From positions 4,322,001-4,386,000 of the forward strand of contig NZ_MDGP01000001.1 of NCBI RefSeq assembly GCF_001747095.1: a DNA stretch of 64,000 bases, given 5' to 3'. Of this stretch, positions 44,723 to 53,719 are shown in pieces. Below the pieces are notes generated by a model. That model made no database searches and was not told the origin of the DNA. It worked only from the letters and a program-made list of their open reading frames with translations. The first letter of the stretch is position 1, and each line of letters opens with the position of its first letter. This DNA comes from Roseivirga sp. 4D4. GTDB taxonomy: Bacteria; Bacteroidota; Bacteroidia; Cytophagales; Cyclobacteriaceae. Made by a program: the position numbers and the translations under genes.

Positions 44723-45421
44723 ATGGATTTAGATTTTTTTAACAAAGAAATTGAGGGAAAACCTCTGAACGAGTCACTGGCTTTTTTGGCTGAAATGTTT
44801 TCAGGTCAAGTGGCGTTCTCCTCGGCCTTTGGCCAGGAAGATCAAGTGATTACTGATTCAATTTTTCGAAATGATCTCAACATCCAAGTCTTCACCTTAG
44901 ATACTGGTAGACTCTTTAAAGAGACCTACGATCTGATCGATCAGACAAGGTCGAGGTACAAAAAACATATCAAGGTCTACTATCCGAATACTCAAGCTGT
45001 GGAAGGACTGACTTCTCAGAAAGGTATGCACAGCTTTTACGAGTCAATTGAGAATAGAAAGGAGTGCTGCTATATAAGGAAAGTAGAACCTTTAAAGCGA
45101 GCTTTAAAAGGTGCAAAGGTATGGATTACCGGATTACGTGCTGGGCAATCTGATAATCGACAGTCCTTCAACATGCTTGAATGGGATGAAGGGAATCAGG
45201 TCATCAAGTTTAATCCCTTACTCAATTGGTCATATGATGAAATGATCGAGTACCTAAAGTTAAATAAGGTTCCCTACAATAAGCTACATGATCAAGGATT
45301 TATCAGCATCGGTTGTGCTCCGTGCACCAGAGCTATTGAACCCGGAGAAGATGCTCGTGCCGGGCGTTGGTGGTGGGAGACCTCCAAAAAAGAATGTGGA
45401 TTACATCAAGTTAAAGTCTAA
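44723..45421 (+). CDS. cysH: Assimilatory adenylyl-sulfate (APS) reductase, [4Fe-4S]-type
   Basis: The 232-residue product belongs to the CysH family: AFSSAFGQEDQVIT (PP-loop variant), FTLDTGRLF, WITGLRAGQS and the C-terminal KECGLH with catalytic Cys225. The four cluster cysteines are present as Cys115-Cys116 (ECCYIRK) and Cys198/Cys201 (GCAPC). The CC/CxxC set marks APS-reducing enzymes rather than cluster-free PAPS reductases. No cysC (APS kinase) is next to it, consistent with direct APS reduction. It yields sulfite for the reductase on the other arm. Confidence 0.95.
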   Translation: MDLDFFNKEIEGKPLNESLAFLAEMFSGQVAFSSAFGQEDQVITDSIFRNDLNIQVFTLDTGRLFKETYDLIDQTRSRYKKHIKVYYPNTQAVEGLTSQKGMHSFYESIENRKECCYIRKVEPLKRALKGAKVWITGLRAGQSDNRQSFNMLEWDEGNQVIKFNPLLNWSYDEMIEYLKLNKVPYNKLHDQGFISIGCAPCTRAIEPGEDARAGRWWWETSKKECGLHQVKV

Positions 45422-45432
45422 ACAACACAAGC

Positions 45433-46338
45433 ATGAAAATATTTGACGGCCAGTTTCCAAGAGAACTGGAAGATGAGGCAATCTATATCATGAGAGAGGT
45501 AGCTGCACAATTTGAGCGACCTGCGATTCTGTTTTCTGGAGGGAAGGACTCTATCACCCTAGTGCGGTTGGCTCAGAAGGCTTTTTACCCTGGTAAGATT
45601 CCATTTCCACTGCTCCATGTGGATACCGGTCATAACTTTCCGGAGACCATTGCTTTCAGAGATCGTCTGGCAGAGGAGTTGGGTTTAGAACTTATTGTGC
45701 GTTATGTACAAGATGCCATTGATCAGAAAAAGGTACAGGAAGAGTCAGGAAAGTATGCAAGTCGAAATGCGCTCCAGACGGTGACTTTACTGGATGCCAT
45801 TGAAGAATTGAAGTTCGATGCATGTCTTGGAGGAGCCAGAAGAGACGAAGAAAAAGCTAGAGCTAAAGAACGAATCTTTTCTGTTCGTGATGATTTCGGT
45901 CAGTGGGATTCAAAAAAACAGCGGCCTGAACTTTTTGATATGCTCAATGGCAGAATCAATGTGGGTGAGAACGTACGCGTTTTCCCAATCTCTAACTGGA
46001 CTGAGATTGACGTTTGGAACTACATCAGAGAGGAGGGACTTGAGATTCCTTCGATTTACTATGCACATGAGCGTGATATCTTCGAGCGTGACGGTATGAT
46101 TTGGCCAGATTCTCCCTTTATCAACAAATCTGATAATGAGGCAGTGAGCAAAAAGGTGGTGCGATTCAGAACGGTAGGTGATATGACCTGTACCGCAGCT
46201 GTGGAATCTGAAGCAAAGCATATAGACAGGGTAATTGAGGAAATACTAAGCGCTACAATTTCTGAACGAGGCGCAAGAATTGATGATAAGCGTTCAGAGG
46301 CAGCAATGGAAAAAAGGAAGAACAATGGCTATTTCTAA
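45433..46338 (+). CDS. cysD: Sulfate adenylyltransferase subunit 2
   Basis: The 301-residue product has the ATP-PPase loop LFSGGKDSITLVRLA and HVDTGHNFPETIAFRD, typical of CysD. Also present are LGGARRDEEKARAKERIFS and NVGENVRVFPISNWTEIDVWNYI. With CysN it makes APS from sulfate and ATP. It overlaps the true cysN start by 14 bp and follows cysH by 11 bp. Confidence 0.98.
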   Translation: MKIFDGQFPRELEDEAIYIMREVAAQFERPAILFSGGKDSITLVRLAQKAFYPGKIPFPLLHVDTGHNFPETIAFRDRLAEELGLELIVRYVQDAIDQKKVQEESGKYASRNALQTVTLLDAIEELKFDACLGGARRDEEKARAKERIFSVRDDFGQWDSKKQRPELFDMLNGRINVGENVRVFPISNWTEIDVWNYIREEGLEIPSIYYAHERDIFERDGMIWPDSPFINKSDNEAVSKKVVRFRTVGDMTCTAAVESEAKHIDRVIEEILSATISERGARIDDKRSEAAMEKRKNNGYF

Positions 46339-47587
46339 GAACAAGGAAGTTTTAAGAATTGCTACTGCAGGAAGCGTAGACGATGGAAAGAGTACATTAA
46401 TTGGTCGACTTCTTTATGAGACCAATTCGATTACGACAGATAAGCTCTTGGCTATTGAGGAAAGTAGCCGTAGAAAAGGGCTCGGTTATACCGATCTATC
46501 ATTACTTACTGATGGCCTGGTTGCAGAAAGAGAACAGGGGATTACCATTGATGTGGCACACATATACTTTTCTACACCGAGGAGAAAATTTATCATTGCC
46601 GATACTCCTGGCCATGTCGAATACACGCGCAATATGGTAACAGGAGCTTCTAATGCTGATGTTTCCATTGTACTGGTGGACGCCCGTAACGGCCTTGCTG
46701 AACAAACACATCGACACCTTTATATCTCTCACCTTTTGAAGGTGCCAAGAGTGATAGTCTGTGTGAACAAAATGGACTTGGTCGATTATAGTGAAGCGAG
46801 ATTCAATGAGGTAGTTGAGGATTTCAAGGCATTGCTAGATAACGAGACCTTTGAAAACCTCACAATTGACTTTATCCCAGTAAGTTCGTTGCATGGGGAA
46901 AACATAGCCAATCATAACAAGCAAATGAGCTGGCACAAAGGTGACCACTTACTGAATATCTTGGAGTCCATTGAGGTACACCCCGATAGTAATAATAAAC
47001 CTGCCCGTTTTCCAGTACAATTAGTCATTCGACCTAAATCTGAAGACTTTCATGATTATAGAGGTTATGCAGGAAAAGTAGCCAGTGGTGTCTTTTCAAA
47101 GGGAGATACTGTTAGGGCCTTACCATCAGGCTTGACAGCCAGAATTGAGTCTATTGATCAGTTCGAAGACTCGCTTGAATATGCCGAAGCAACCCAATCA
47201 GTTACAATCAGGCTAGATCGCGATATTGATGTCAGCAGAGGAGACATGTTGGTTAAAGATGAAGCGCTTATTGGCTCCAAGGAATTGGTTTCTAATATCT
47301 GTTGGATGGATAACACACCATTGGTAAATGGTAAAACATACAAGCTTCAACATGGCATCAATGAATCTAGGGTAAAGGTCTCGGGTATCAACTATCGGGT
47401 AGAGACATCTAACCTTATCAAGGACGAAACTGCTACCGAACTTAATTTGAATGATGTGGGTCAGGTAACGCTGAGGTCTTCAAAACCTGTTTTAGTTGAC
47501 TCTTATAATAAGAACAGAGCCAATGGAGCTTTCATCTTGATCGATGAGTTCACTAATAATACGGTGGGAGTGGGCTTTGCTGGTTAG
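46325..47587 (+). CDS. cysN: Sulfate adenylyltransferase subunit 1 (GTPase)
   Basis: The start is ATG 46325 (MAISKNKEVLRIATAGSVDD). A TTG at 46280 would add 15 poor residues. The product (420 residues) is an EF-Tu-like GTPase with P-loop AGSVDDGKSTLIGRLL, effector region REQGITIDVAH, DTPGH in ADTPGHVEYTRNM, and NKMD. Two beta domains follow. No CysC APS-kinase domain is fused at the C-terminus. CysN drives APS formation by GTP hydrolysis. Its stop overlaps the convergent DUF6090-like gene by 4 bases. Confidence 0.97.
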   Translation: MAISKNKEVLRIATAGSVDDGKSTLIGRLLYETNSITTDKLLAIEESSRRKGLGYTDLSLLTDGLVAEREQGITIDVAHIYFSTPRRKFIIADTPGHVEYTRNMVTGASNADVSIVLVDARNGLAEQTHRHLYISHLLKVPRVIVCVNKMDLVDYSEARFNEVVEDFKALLDNETFENLTIDFIPVSSLHGENIANHNKQMSWHKGDHLLNILESIEVHPDSNNKPARFPVQLVIRPKSEDFHDYRGYAGKVASGVFSKGDTVRALPSGLTARIESIDQFEDSLEYAEATQSVTIRLDRDIDVSRGDMLVKDEALIGSKELVSNICWMDNTPLVNGKTYKLQHGINESRVKVSGINYRVETSNLIKDETATELNLNDVGQVTLRSSKPVLVDSYNKNRANGAFILIDEFTNNTVGVGFAG

Positions 47588-48261
47588 TTGAGCCTCTCAT
47601 CTATAAGCTCATCGAGGGTGATGGCTCGATCATAAACCCGATCGAAAAGGGAGTTAAGTTCGAGTTCATTCGAAAGGAGGTTCACTACCAAATTTTTGAA
47701 CTCAACACTCTGTATTTTCTCGAGAGAGATTATTTTTTCTTCTCCAAAGTCCACATCAGACACCAGAAAGTCGCTGTAGTACTTTTCCTTCATACGTACG
47801 TAGTAGTCTACAACGTCTCTTAATTCTAAATAGTAAGCTTTGATTTGTATTAAGGCACTTTTGAGATCAGAATTCTTGTTGGTGTAATTAGAGTTGAGAT
47901 AGAAGTTAAGCGCTTCCATCTGTGTGATGGGTTTATGTGTTCTGTTAATATCGAACAGATAGTGTGAGATGCTATCTACTTCGAGATCTTCTCCAACAAA
48001 TAAGAATCGTGCTAGCTGTCTTGTATCCTCCTCCAGTTTCTTTCTACTACCGATCAAGGTTTCAAACACGTGCATGTTATTGGCATTTTCATCAGCTACG
48101 CGTTTGATAGCTGCCATTTCTAGCTTCAGGTCTTTTTGATCCTCATAGTAAACGTTAAGCTGGTAGGCTGCTGTAATACCAAATATCACGATGAAGATCT
48201 CCATCAGATAGGTATAAATGTCATTGCGTTTGAGTCGTCTGGAAGTGCCGAATTTTACCAT
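47584..48261 (-). CDS. DUF6090-like membrane protein, paralogue 1
   Basis: The 225-residue product has an N-terminal basic segment and one membrane helix, YLMEIFIVIFGITAAYQLNVYYED (about residues 18-38 in outline). A long, mostly helical domain follows, with polar heptads and no obvious catalytic motif. The IEIFIVxxGIxxAYQLN pattern recalls DUF6090. The next gene upstream, 48352-49029, has the same length and layout, so they are tandem duplicates. The topology (inner-membrane anchor with a periplasmic helical domain) is inferred. Function is unknown. Confidence 0.75.
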   Translation of the reverse strand: MVKFGTSRRLKRNDIYTYLMEIFIVIFGITAAYQLNVYYEDQKDLKLEMAAIKRVADENANNMHVFETLIGSRKKLEEDTRQLARFLFVGEDLEVDSISHYLFDINRTHKPITQMEALNFYLNSNYTNKNSDLKSALIQIKAYYLELRDVVDYYVRMKEKYYSDFLVSDVDFGEEKIISLEKIQSVEFKNLVVNLLSNELELNSLFDRVYDRAITLDELIDERLN

Positions 48262-48351
48262 TTAATATGCCCAGTTAAATTAAAGACGACTGAGCTGGCC
48301 CTAAAGATGCTTAAGCTTTCGGTTTTTACAAAATCTGACATCTGGACTAGT

Positions 48352-49029
48352 CTATTTGTCAACAGGCAAAAGAATTTCATCAATCAGACTGTCGATCTTG
48401 TAAAGCTGAGCTGATGCCTGATTGTATAGCCTATTCAATTCATATTCATCGGCCACCATGTTCCAAACGATATTTTTGAAGGCTAATGCTCTAATCATTT
48501 CAATGTCTGTCACTTTTCTTCGAGCAAAGTCAACACTGTTTCTCAGATATCGCATGTAGTCCTGTTCCTTCCTTATTCTATATCCATCGGACATTTCGAG
48601 CAACTCCTGAAGGTATGTCTCTAGGCTTAGGAATTCGTTTTTTAGTGCTGTGTTAGACTCTCCATAATTACTGCTTAAGTATGAATTGGCTGCTTGCCTT
48701 TGGAGATCTGGAGTGGACGTCTGCACCAAACGAAACACATATTCGTTGGCGCTATCTATAGAGATCGGTGCTTTGTCAAGCAACCGAAGCAGGCGTTCAG
48801 CGTCTTTGGTTATTCTTTCCCGATAACGCTCAAGGCTTTGAAATTCAGCAATGTTGATTTGAACTTCTTTGTTTAAGTTCTTTATAACATTCAGCTCGAG
48901 CCGATTATTGATTCTTCGCTCGTTGACGATATTAAGTTGATACGCGATTGATATTCCCAGTATCACTATGAATAGCTCCATAATATATACTTTGAGATTT
49001 TGACTTTTTAATAGCCTTTTCAATCGCAT
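48352..49029 (-). CDS. DUF6090-like membrane protein, paralogue 2
   Basis: The 225-residue product has the same plan as its neighbour: MRLKRLLKSQNLKVYIMELF at the N-terminus, then the helix IVILGISIAYQLN. It continues with a helical domain including NSYLSSNYGESNTALKNEFLSLETYLQELLEM, aligned with LNFYLNSNYTNKNSDLKSALIQIKAYYLEL of the other copy. The shared ...VDFxxxK motif (SVDFARRKVTDIE / DVDFGEEKIISLE) supports paralogy. It lies 12 bp after murA, so it may be a tail gene of the murA transcript. No function is known. Confidence 0.75.
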   Translation of the reverse strand: MRLKRLLKSQNLKVYIMELFIVILGISIAYQLNIVNERRINNRLELNVIKNLNKEVQINIAEFQSLERYRERITKDAERLLRLLDKAPISIDSANEYVFRLVQTSTPDLQRQAANSYLSSNYGESNTALKNEFLSLETYLQELLEMSDGYRIRKEQDYMRYLRNSVDFARRKVTDIEMIRALAFKNIVWNMVADEYELNRLYNQASAQLYKIDSLIDEILLPVDK

Positions 49030-49041
49030 GACATCGTCTTT

Positions 49042-50349
49042 TTATTCTATTCGCTCAATTTTAGCCCCAAGTGCGTTTAATCGACCATCGATGTTTTGAT
49101 AACCTCTATCGATTTGCTCTACATTGTCTATGACACTGGTGCCTTCCGCAGACAAGGCAGCAATTAGAAGCGCTTGACCAGCTCTGATATCTGGGGAGGT
49201 CATACGAATACCCTTCAGCTTTTGAATTCTGTCAAGTCCAATCACGGTAGCTCTGTGTGGATCGCAAAGTATGATTTGAGCACCCATATCAATGAGTTTA
49301 TCTACAAAGAAAAGTCTGCTTTCAAACATCTTCTGGTGAACAAGGACAGTTCCTTTGGCTTGGGTTGCCATGACAAGTACTATACTCAAAAGGTCAGGTG
49401 TTAATCCTGGCCAAATTGAGTCAGCAATAGTCATAATTGATCCGTCAATGAACGTTTCTATCTCATAGTGCTCTTGCGCTGGAATGTAAATATCATCCCC
49501 TCTGAACTCCATTTGTACACCAAGTCTCCTAAAGGTTTCAGGGATAAGGCCCAATTCTTTGATTTGACAATCTTTGATGGTGATTTCGGATTGAGTCATT
49601 GCCGCCATACCAATGAATGAACCAATTTCAATCATGTCTGGAAGCATGGTGTGCTCAGTGCCAGAGAGTTGCTCCACACCATCAATGTGTAATAGATTGG
49701 AACCTACGCCTGTTATTTTGGCGCCCATCCTATTTAGCATTTTAGAAAGTTGCTGCAGATAGGGTTCACAGGCGGCATTGTAAATGGTGGTTTTGCCTTT
49801 GGCAAGTACAGCAGCCATTAAAATGTTGGCCGTACCAGTTACTGAGGCCTCATCCAAGAGCATGTAGGTGCCTTTTAGATCAGAAGCATCGATATGGTAC
49901 ATGCCAGTCTCTGCTTCATAAAGGAAACGTGCTCCCAGTTTTTGAAAACCCAAAAAGTGCGTATCAAGTCTTCTTCGTCCAATCTTATCGCCCCCGGGTT
50001 TGGAGATTTTACCCTTGCCAAACCTAGCCAACAATGGACCGAGGATCATGATTGAGCCTCTAAGGGAAGAGGCCTTTGTACGAAACTCTTGAGTTTCCAG
50101 ATAGTCAATATTGACATCTTTGGCACAGAACTTATAGCTTTCGCCACCAAGGTGGGTAACTTCAACGCCCAAATCTGCCAATAGCTCAATGAGCTTATTG
50201 ACGTCCCTGATATCAGGGACTTTATTGATTGTAATGGGTTCAGAAGTCAGTAGAACTGCGCATAGGATTTGAAGCGCTTCATTTTTGGCACCTTGAGGAA
50301 TTATTTCCCCTGAAAGCCTGGTGCCACCTTCAATGACGAATGAGGACAT
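49042..50349 (-). CDS. murA: UDP-N-acetylglucosamine 1-carboxyvinyltransferase MurA, Asp in place of catalytic Cys
   Basis: MurA adds enolpyruvate to UDP-GlcNAc, the first committed step of peptidoglycan synthesis. The 435-residue product has the EPSP-synthase fold: GGTRLSGEIIPQGAKNEAL at the N-terminus, TKASSLRGSIMILGPLLARF, and RPDIRAG-like MTSPDIRAGQALLIAAL near the end. At the loop where E. coli has Cys115 (PGGC.IGARPVDLH), this protein has Asp121 in KPGGDKIGRRRLDTHF. This substitution is known from naturally fosfomycin-insensitive MurA proteins. The start is adjacent to the stop of the DUF4290 gene. Confidence 0.96.
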   Translation of the reverse strand: MSSFVIEGGTRLSGEIIPQGAKNEALQILCAVLLTSEPITINKVPDIRDVNKLIELLADLGVEVTHLGGESYKFCAKDVNIDYLETQEFRTKASSLRGSIMILGPLLARFGKGKISKPGGDKIGRRRLDTHFLGFQKLGARFLYEAETGMYHIDASDLKGTYMLLDEASVTGTANILMAAVLAKGKTTIYNAACEPYLQQLSKMLNRMGAKITGVGSNLLHIDGVEQLSGTEHTMLPDMIEIGSFIGMAAMTQSEITIKDCQIKELGLIPETFRRLGVQMEFRGDDIYIPAQEHYEIETFIDGSIMTIADSIWPGLTPDLLSIVLVMATQAKGTVLVHQKMFESRLFFVDKLIDMGAQIILCDPHRATVIGLDRIQKLKGIRMTSPDIRAGQALLIAALSAEGTSVIDNVEQIDRGYQNIDGRLNALGAKIERIE

Positions 50350-51000
50350 TTAGTTTCTGCGTCTGTTATTGTTTCTTCTACGATTGTTATTTCTCTTATC
50401 GCGATCTCTATTGCTTCTATTCTGAGGCCTTTTCTCACGAATATTGTTATCAAATAGACCGAACTCTTTTACTTCAGCAATATCGATGTCAAGCTCATTG
50501 TTTGAAAGCTGCTTGATTTGTTTTAGGATGATCTCATCATCGATATTGTCCTTATTCCAAGTGTTATAAAACCCTTTCATAAGTCTGCCAATGTGGATCA
50601 CAGCAGATTTCTTAGTCTCAGGATCTTCCATTTTGATCGTTTGCTCGATCATATGTTCAACACTACGTCCATAGTGCATGTACTTGATCTTGGAGTTTTT
50701 ATACTCCATACGCTGAGGTTTTTTTCCGATCACAGATTTTTCTGGCATTGGAAAAGGCGCTTCAATTTCAAGGTCGAAATTGGAAACGATGTATAAGTCA
50801 TCCCATACCTTTTGATCATTGTCCTGACCGCTTTTGAGGTTCGGGTTGATTTGTTTCATGAGGTCGGTTAGCGTCTGTGCGTATGCACTTCTCTTCTCGG
50901 TATCCTCAATAGTTCTGATATGATCTACTAGCTTCTGAATGTTACGACCGTATTCTTTCAGCCTTACATCAGTTCTTTCTGTATTATATTCTAATCCCAT
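50350..51000 (-). CDS. DUF4290 domain protein with basic RN-rich tail
   Basis: The 216-residue product shows the DUF4290 text MGLEYNTERTDVRLKEYGRNIQKLV and KMEDPETKKSAVIHIGRLMKGFYNTWNKD in outline. It ends with a tail of about 30 residues made almost only of Arg and Asn (RSNRDRDKRNNNRRRNNNRRRN region). Such tails suggest nucleic-acid or ribosome contact, but that is speculation. The family is common in Bacteroidota and next to murA. It ends one base before the murA start, so the two are co-transcribed. Function is unknown. Confidence 0.88.
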   Translation of the reverse strand: MGLEYNTERTDVRLKEYGRNIQKLVDHIRTIEDTEKRSAYAQTLTDLMKQINPNLKSGQDNDQKVWDDLYIVSNFDLEIEAPFPMPEKSVIGKKPQRMEYKNSKIKYMHYGRSVEHMIEQTIKMEDPETKKSAVIHIGRLMKGFYNTWNKDNIDDEIILKQIKQLSNNELDIDIAEVKEFGLFDNNIREKRPQNRSNRDRDKRNNNRRRNNNRRRN

Positions 51001-51063
51001 TAATTCTTAAAGTATAGGTCAAATTAACAATAATTATCTCAAAGGATGGCTATGACAGCGATC

Positions 51064-53328
51064 CTAATCCACGATTCTCAACTTGGCAAAGGTGAGCAGG
51101 AGTGTTTTCTCTCCAAAATCTTCAAAGATCACCTTGGCTTTTTTATTAGCACCTTCCACGTCCATTTTTGACACTTTGCCAAATCCAAACTTGGGGTGTT
51201 CAACCTTCATTCCTTCTTGCAACCCAGAGGTATCACTGGGTTTAAAATCGGCCGAGGGTTTATGGTATTGCATCGGTTTTTTAGGAGCCGATTTCTTTTT
51301 TGCCATCAAATTCCGAGCAAAGCTTGAATTGAAGCCCGGAGGCCCATCGCTTCTCCCAAGTTTAGGCTCTCGGCTTCCGTACCTTGTATTCACGAAAATA
51401 AAGCTTGGATCCACTTCTTCGATAAAGCGGCTTGCCTCAGAATTGATCAGTCTGCCATAACGATAACGCGATAAGGCGTATGAGAAGTATAAGTTTTCTT
51501 TAGCTCTAGTAATGGCTACATAAAAAAGGCGTCTTTCTTCCTCTAAGTCGTCCCTACTACTGAGCATCATTTGCGAGGGGAAGAGGTCTTCTTCCAACCC
51601 AACAATGAATACATTTTTGAATTCCAGCCCCTTGGATGAATGGATGGTCATTAACGACACATAGTCATCGTTGCCTTTATCATCGCTATCCTGATCGGTA
51701 AGCAGAGCGATGTCTTGAAGAAAGGCCCCAAGGCTTTTGTCCTCCACTTCTGGAGTATCAACAAACTCTTTGATTGCATTTAAGAGTTCCTGGACGTTTT
51801 CGTAACGATTGAGACCCTCAACAGTTTTGTCCTCATAGAGCTCTTTGAGTAAACCGGAATTTTTTGCGATATGACTAGCAGCTTCATAAGCATCTTTGCT
51901 TTCAACATAGATTTTGAAACTCTTAATGAGGGTCACGAAATCTCTCACCGCATTGGCTGCTCTTCCCGGCAAGAAGGCATCGACATTGGTGAGCACTTCC
52001 CAAAGGGGAATGTCATGTTCGAAAGCAGCCACTACAATTTTTTCTACCGAAGTTGTTCCAATACCCCTCTTCGGCAGGTTGATGATCCTCCTAAAGGACT
52101 GCTCATCTTCCGTGTTCATGGCATATCGTAGATAGCCCATGAGGTCTTTGATTTCCTTTCTTTGATAGAAAGAAAGGCCACCAAAAATCTTATAATGAAT
52201 ACCAGCTTTTCTCAAAGCCTCTTCAATGGCTCTAGACTGGCTATTGGTTCTATAAAGAATAGCAAAATCCCTGTTCTGATAGCCGTTTTGACTTTTCTGC
52301 TCAAAAATGGCAGATGACACAAACCGGCCTTCTTCATTGTCAGAAACTGACTTGATAAGCTCTATTCTATTCCCCTGATCATTGGAAGTCCAGACGGTTT
52401 TCTTCAATTGACCTTTGTTCCGCGCAATAACAGAGTTGGCGGCATTAACAATGTTCTGAGTAGAGCGATAGTTTTGCTCCAGCTTGATCACCTTCAGATC
52501 GGGAAAGTCCTTCTCGAAATTGAGAATGTTCTCAATGTTGGCGCCACGGAAGGCATAGATGGATTGTGCATCATCACCAACCACTGCGATATTCTGGCTA
52601 ACAGACGATAATTTCTTGGTAATTAGGTATTGAGAAACATTGGTGTCTTGAAACTCATCGACCAAAACGTATTTGAACCTGTGCTGATACTTATTCAGAA
52701 CGTCCAGATGATCTCTGAATAATACATTGGTATTGAAGAGTAAGTCATCAAAATCCATCGCATTTGCCTTAAAACATCTTAGGCAATAGGTTTTATAAAT
52801 CCTGCCCATCTCAGGTTTCTGCGCAGCAGTATCATCTGCCTCATAAAGTGGGTTGGCTAAATAATCCTGCCATGAGACGAGGCGGTTCTTTGCACCAGAT
52901 ATTCTATTGAAAACCACATTGGGTTTATAAACCTTATCATCAAGACCAAATTCTTTAACGATGGTCTTGATTAGTGATTTTGAATCATCCGCATCGTATA
53001 TGGTAAAGTTGCTAGGGTAACCTAGTCTATCTGCTTCGGACCTCAGGATTCGTGCAAATACGGAGTGGAAGGTGCCCATCCAAAGATTGCGCGCGTCATT
53101 GCCGACCACTTGTTCAATCCGGTGACGCATTTCCTTTGCCGCTTTGTTGGTAAAGGTCAGTGACAAAATATTGAACGGATCTACACCTTTCTCTTTAATC
53201 AAATAAGCGATTCGGTAAGTAAGCACACGCGTTTTACCCGAACCGGCACCTGCAATAATCATTGAAGGTCCTTCGGTATTGACTACACCTTCGTACTGGG
53301 GTTCATTGAGGGAAGAGAGGTATTCCAT
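51064..53328 (-). CDS. UvrD/PcrA/Rep-type superfamily 1 DNA helicase
   Basis: The 754-residue product has SF1A helicase motifs: Q-motif LNEPQYEGVV, Walker A IIAGAGSGKTRVLTYRIA, FTNKAAKEM (Ia), VLVDEFQDTN (II), VVGDDAQSIYAFRGA (III), KLEQNYRS (IV), MTIHSSKGLEF (V) and LFYVAITRAK (VI). The C-terminal 100 residues, including EGMKVEHPKFGFGKVSKMD and LLLTFAKLRIV, form the PcrA/UvrD tail that contacts RNA polymerase in other bacteria. It unwinds DNA 3'-5' in repair and replication restart. Its order in the genome is ordinary, and the upstream region holds repeats. Confidence 0.96.
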   Translation of the reverse strand: MEYLSSLNEPQYEGVVNTEGPSMIIAGAGSGKTRVLTYRIAYLIKEKGVDPFNILSLTFTNKAAKEMRHRIEQVVGNDARNLWMGTFHSVFARILRSEADRLGYPSNFTIYDADDSKSLIKTIVKEFGLDDKVYKPNVVFNRISGAKNRLVSWQDYLANPLYEADDTAAQKPEMGRIYKTYCLRCFKANAMDFDDLLFNTNVLFRDHLDVLNKYQHRFKYVLVDEFQDTNVSQYLITKKLSSVSQNIAVVGDDAQSIYAFRGANIENILNFEKDFPDLKVIKLEQNYRSTQNIVNAANSVIARNKGQLKKTVWTSNDQGNRIELIKSVSDNEEGRFVSSAIFEQKSQNGYQNRDFAILYRTNSQSRAIEEALRKAGIHYKIFGGLSFYQRKEIKDLMGYLRYAMNTEDEQSFRRIINLPKRGIGTTSVEKIVVAAFEHDIPLWEVLTNVDAFLPGRAANAVRDFVTLIKSFKIYVESKDAYEAASHIAKNSGLLKELYEDKTVEGLNRYENVQELLNAIKEFVDTPEVEDKSLGAFLQDIALLTDQDSDDKGNDDYVSLMTIHSSKGLEFKNVFIVGLEEDLFPSQMMLSSRDDLEEERRLFYVAITRAKENLYFSYALSRYRYGRLINSEASRFIEEVDPSFIFVNTRYGSREPKLGRSDGPPGFNSSFARNLMAKKKSAPKKPMQYHKPSADFKPSDTSGLQEGMKVEHPKFGFGKVSKMDVEGANKKAKVIFEDFGEKTLLLTFAKLRIVD

Positions 53329-53395
53329 GCGCCACGAGCTACAGTGATTCTATACGTAAAGACTAGTTTTATAAGCGCTGAACTTTAGTCTTGAC

Positions 53396-53455
53396 GTCAT
53401 TCTGAATTCATTTCAGAATCTAATTAATGAGACCCTGAAACAAGTTCAGGGTGAC
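53396..53455. repeat. Inverted pair of 26-bp hairpin repeats
   Basis: Unit 1 at 53396-53421 (GTCATTCTGAA...TTTCAGAATCT) and unit 2 at 53430-53455 face each other across 8 bp. Unit 2 is the exact reverse complement of the unit at 28188-28213; unit 1 is a diverged copy. Each unit is itself a stem-loop, and the pair can form a larger foldback. This is the layout of REP/BIME-like intergenic repeats. Confidence 0.75.
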
Positions 53456-53488
53456 GGTTTATTAATAGCTTGCAATATAGGGATCAAT

Positions 53489-53533
53489 CTAATTTTCTCT
53501 TATCAAATCAGAGAAGTATTGCTCATAATTTGA
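53489..53533. repeat. 45-bp direct repeat, left copy
   Basis: The 45 bases are identical to 55250-55294, in the same orientation. In the right copy they are the last 14 codons (SNYEQYFSDLIREN) and stop of the glycosyltransferase gene. Here they are an orphan fragment with no gene body attached. The pair brackets 53534-55249 (1716 bp). Confidence 0.95.
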
Positions 53534-53719
53534 CTGATGGAATATTCTTGCTGGTACCGACCCGCCTTAGTTCCTCAACTTCCTAGAAACAAACTGTTTT
53601 CTTTATTGATACTTGTATAGTAGTGATCATTACTTTAGTACTCAATGAGGTGTGAGGTGTCTTAGATATCATATAATGCTCATTCAGTTATTTTAACCTA
53701 GAGGCTAAGCCTAACTTAT

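Larger units (their letters stand above)
53329..53719. other. Intergenic region upstream of helicase gene, holding repeats
   Basis: This 391-bp gap contains an inverted pair of 26-bp hairpin repeats (53396-53455) and the left copy of the 45-bp direct repeat (53489-53533). It also holds one arm of an imperfect 23-bp direct repeat (53570-53592). The rest (53593-53719) is AT-rich without recognisable coding content. Confidence 0.65.
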
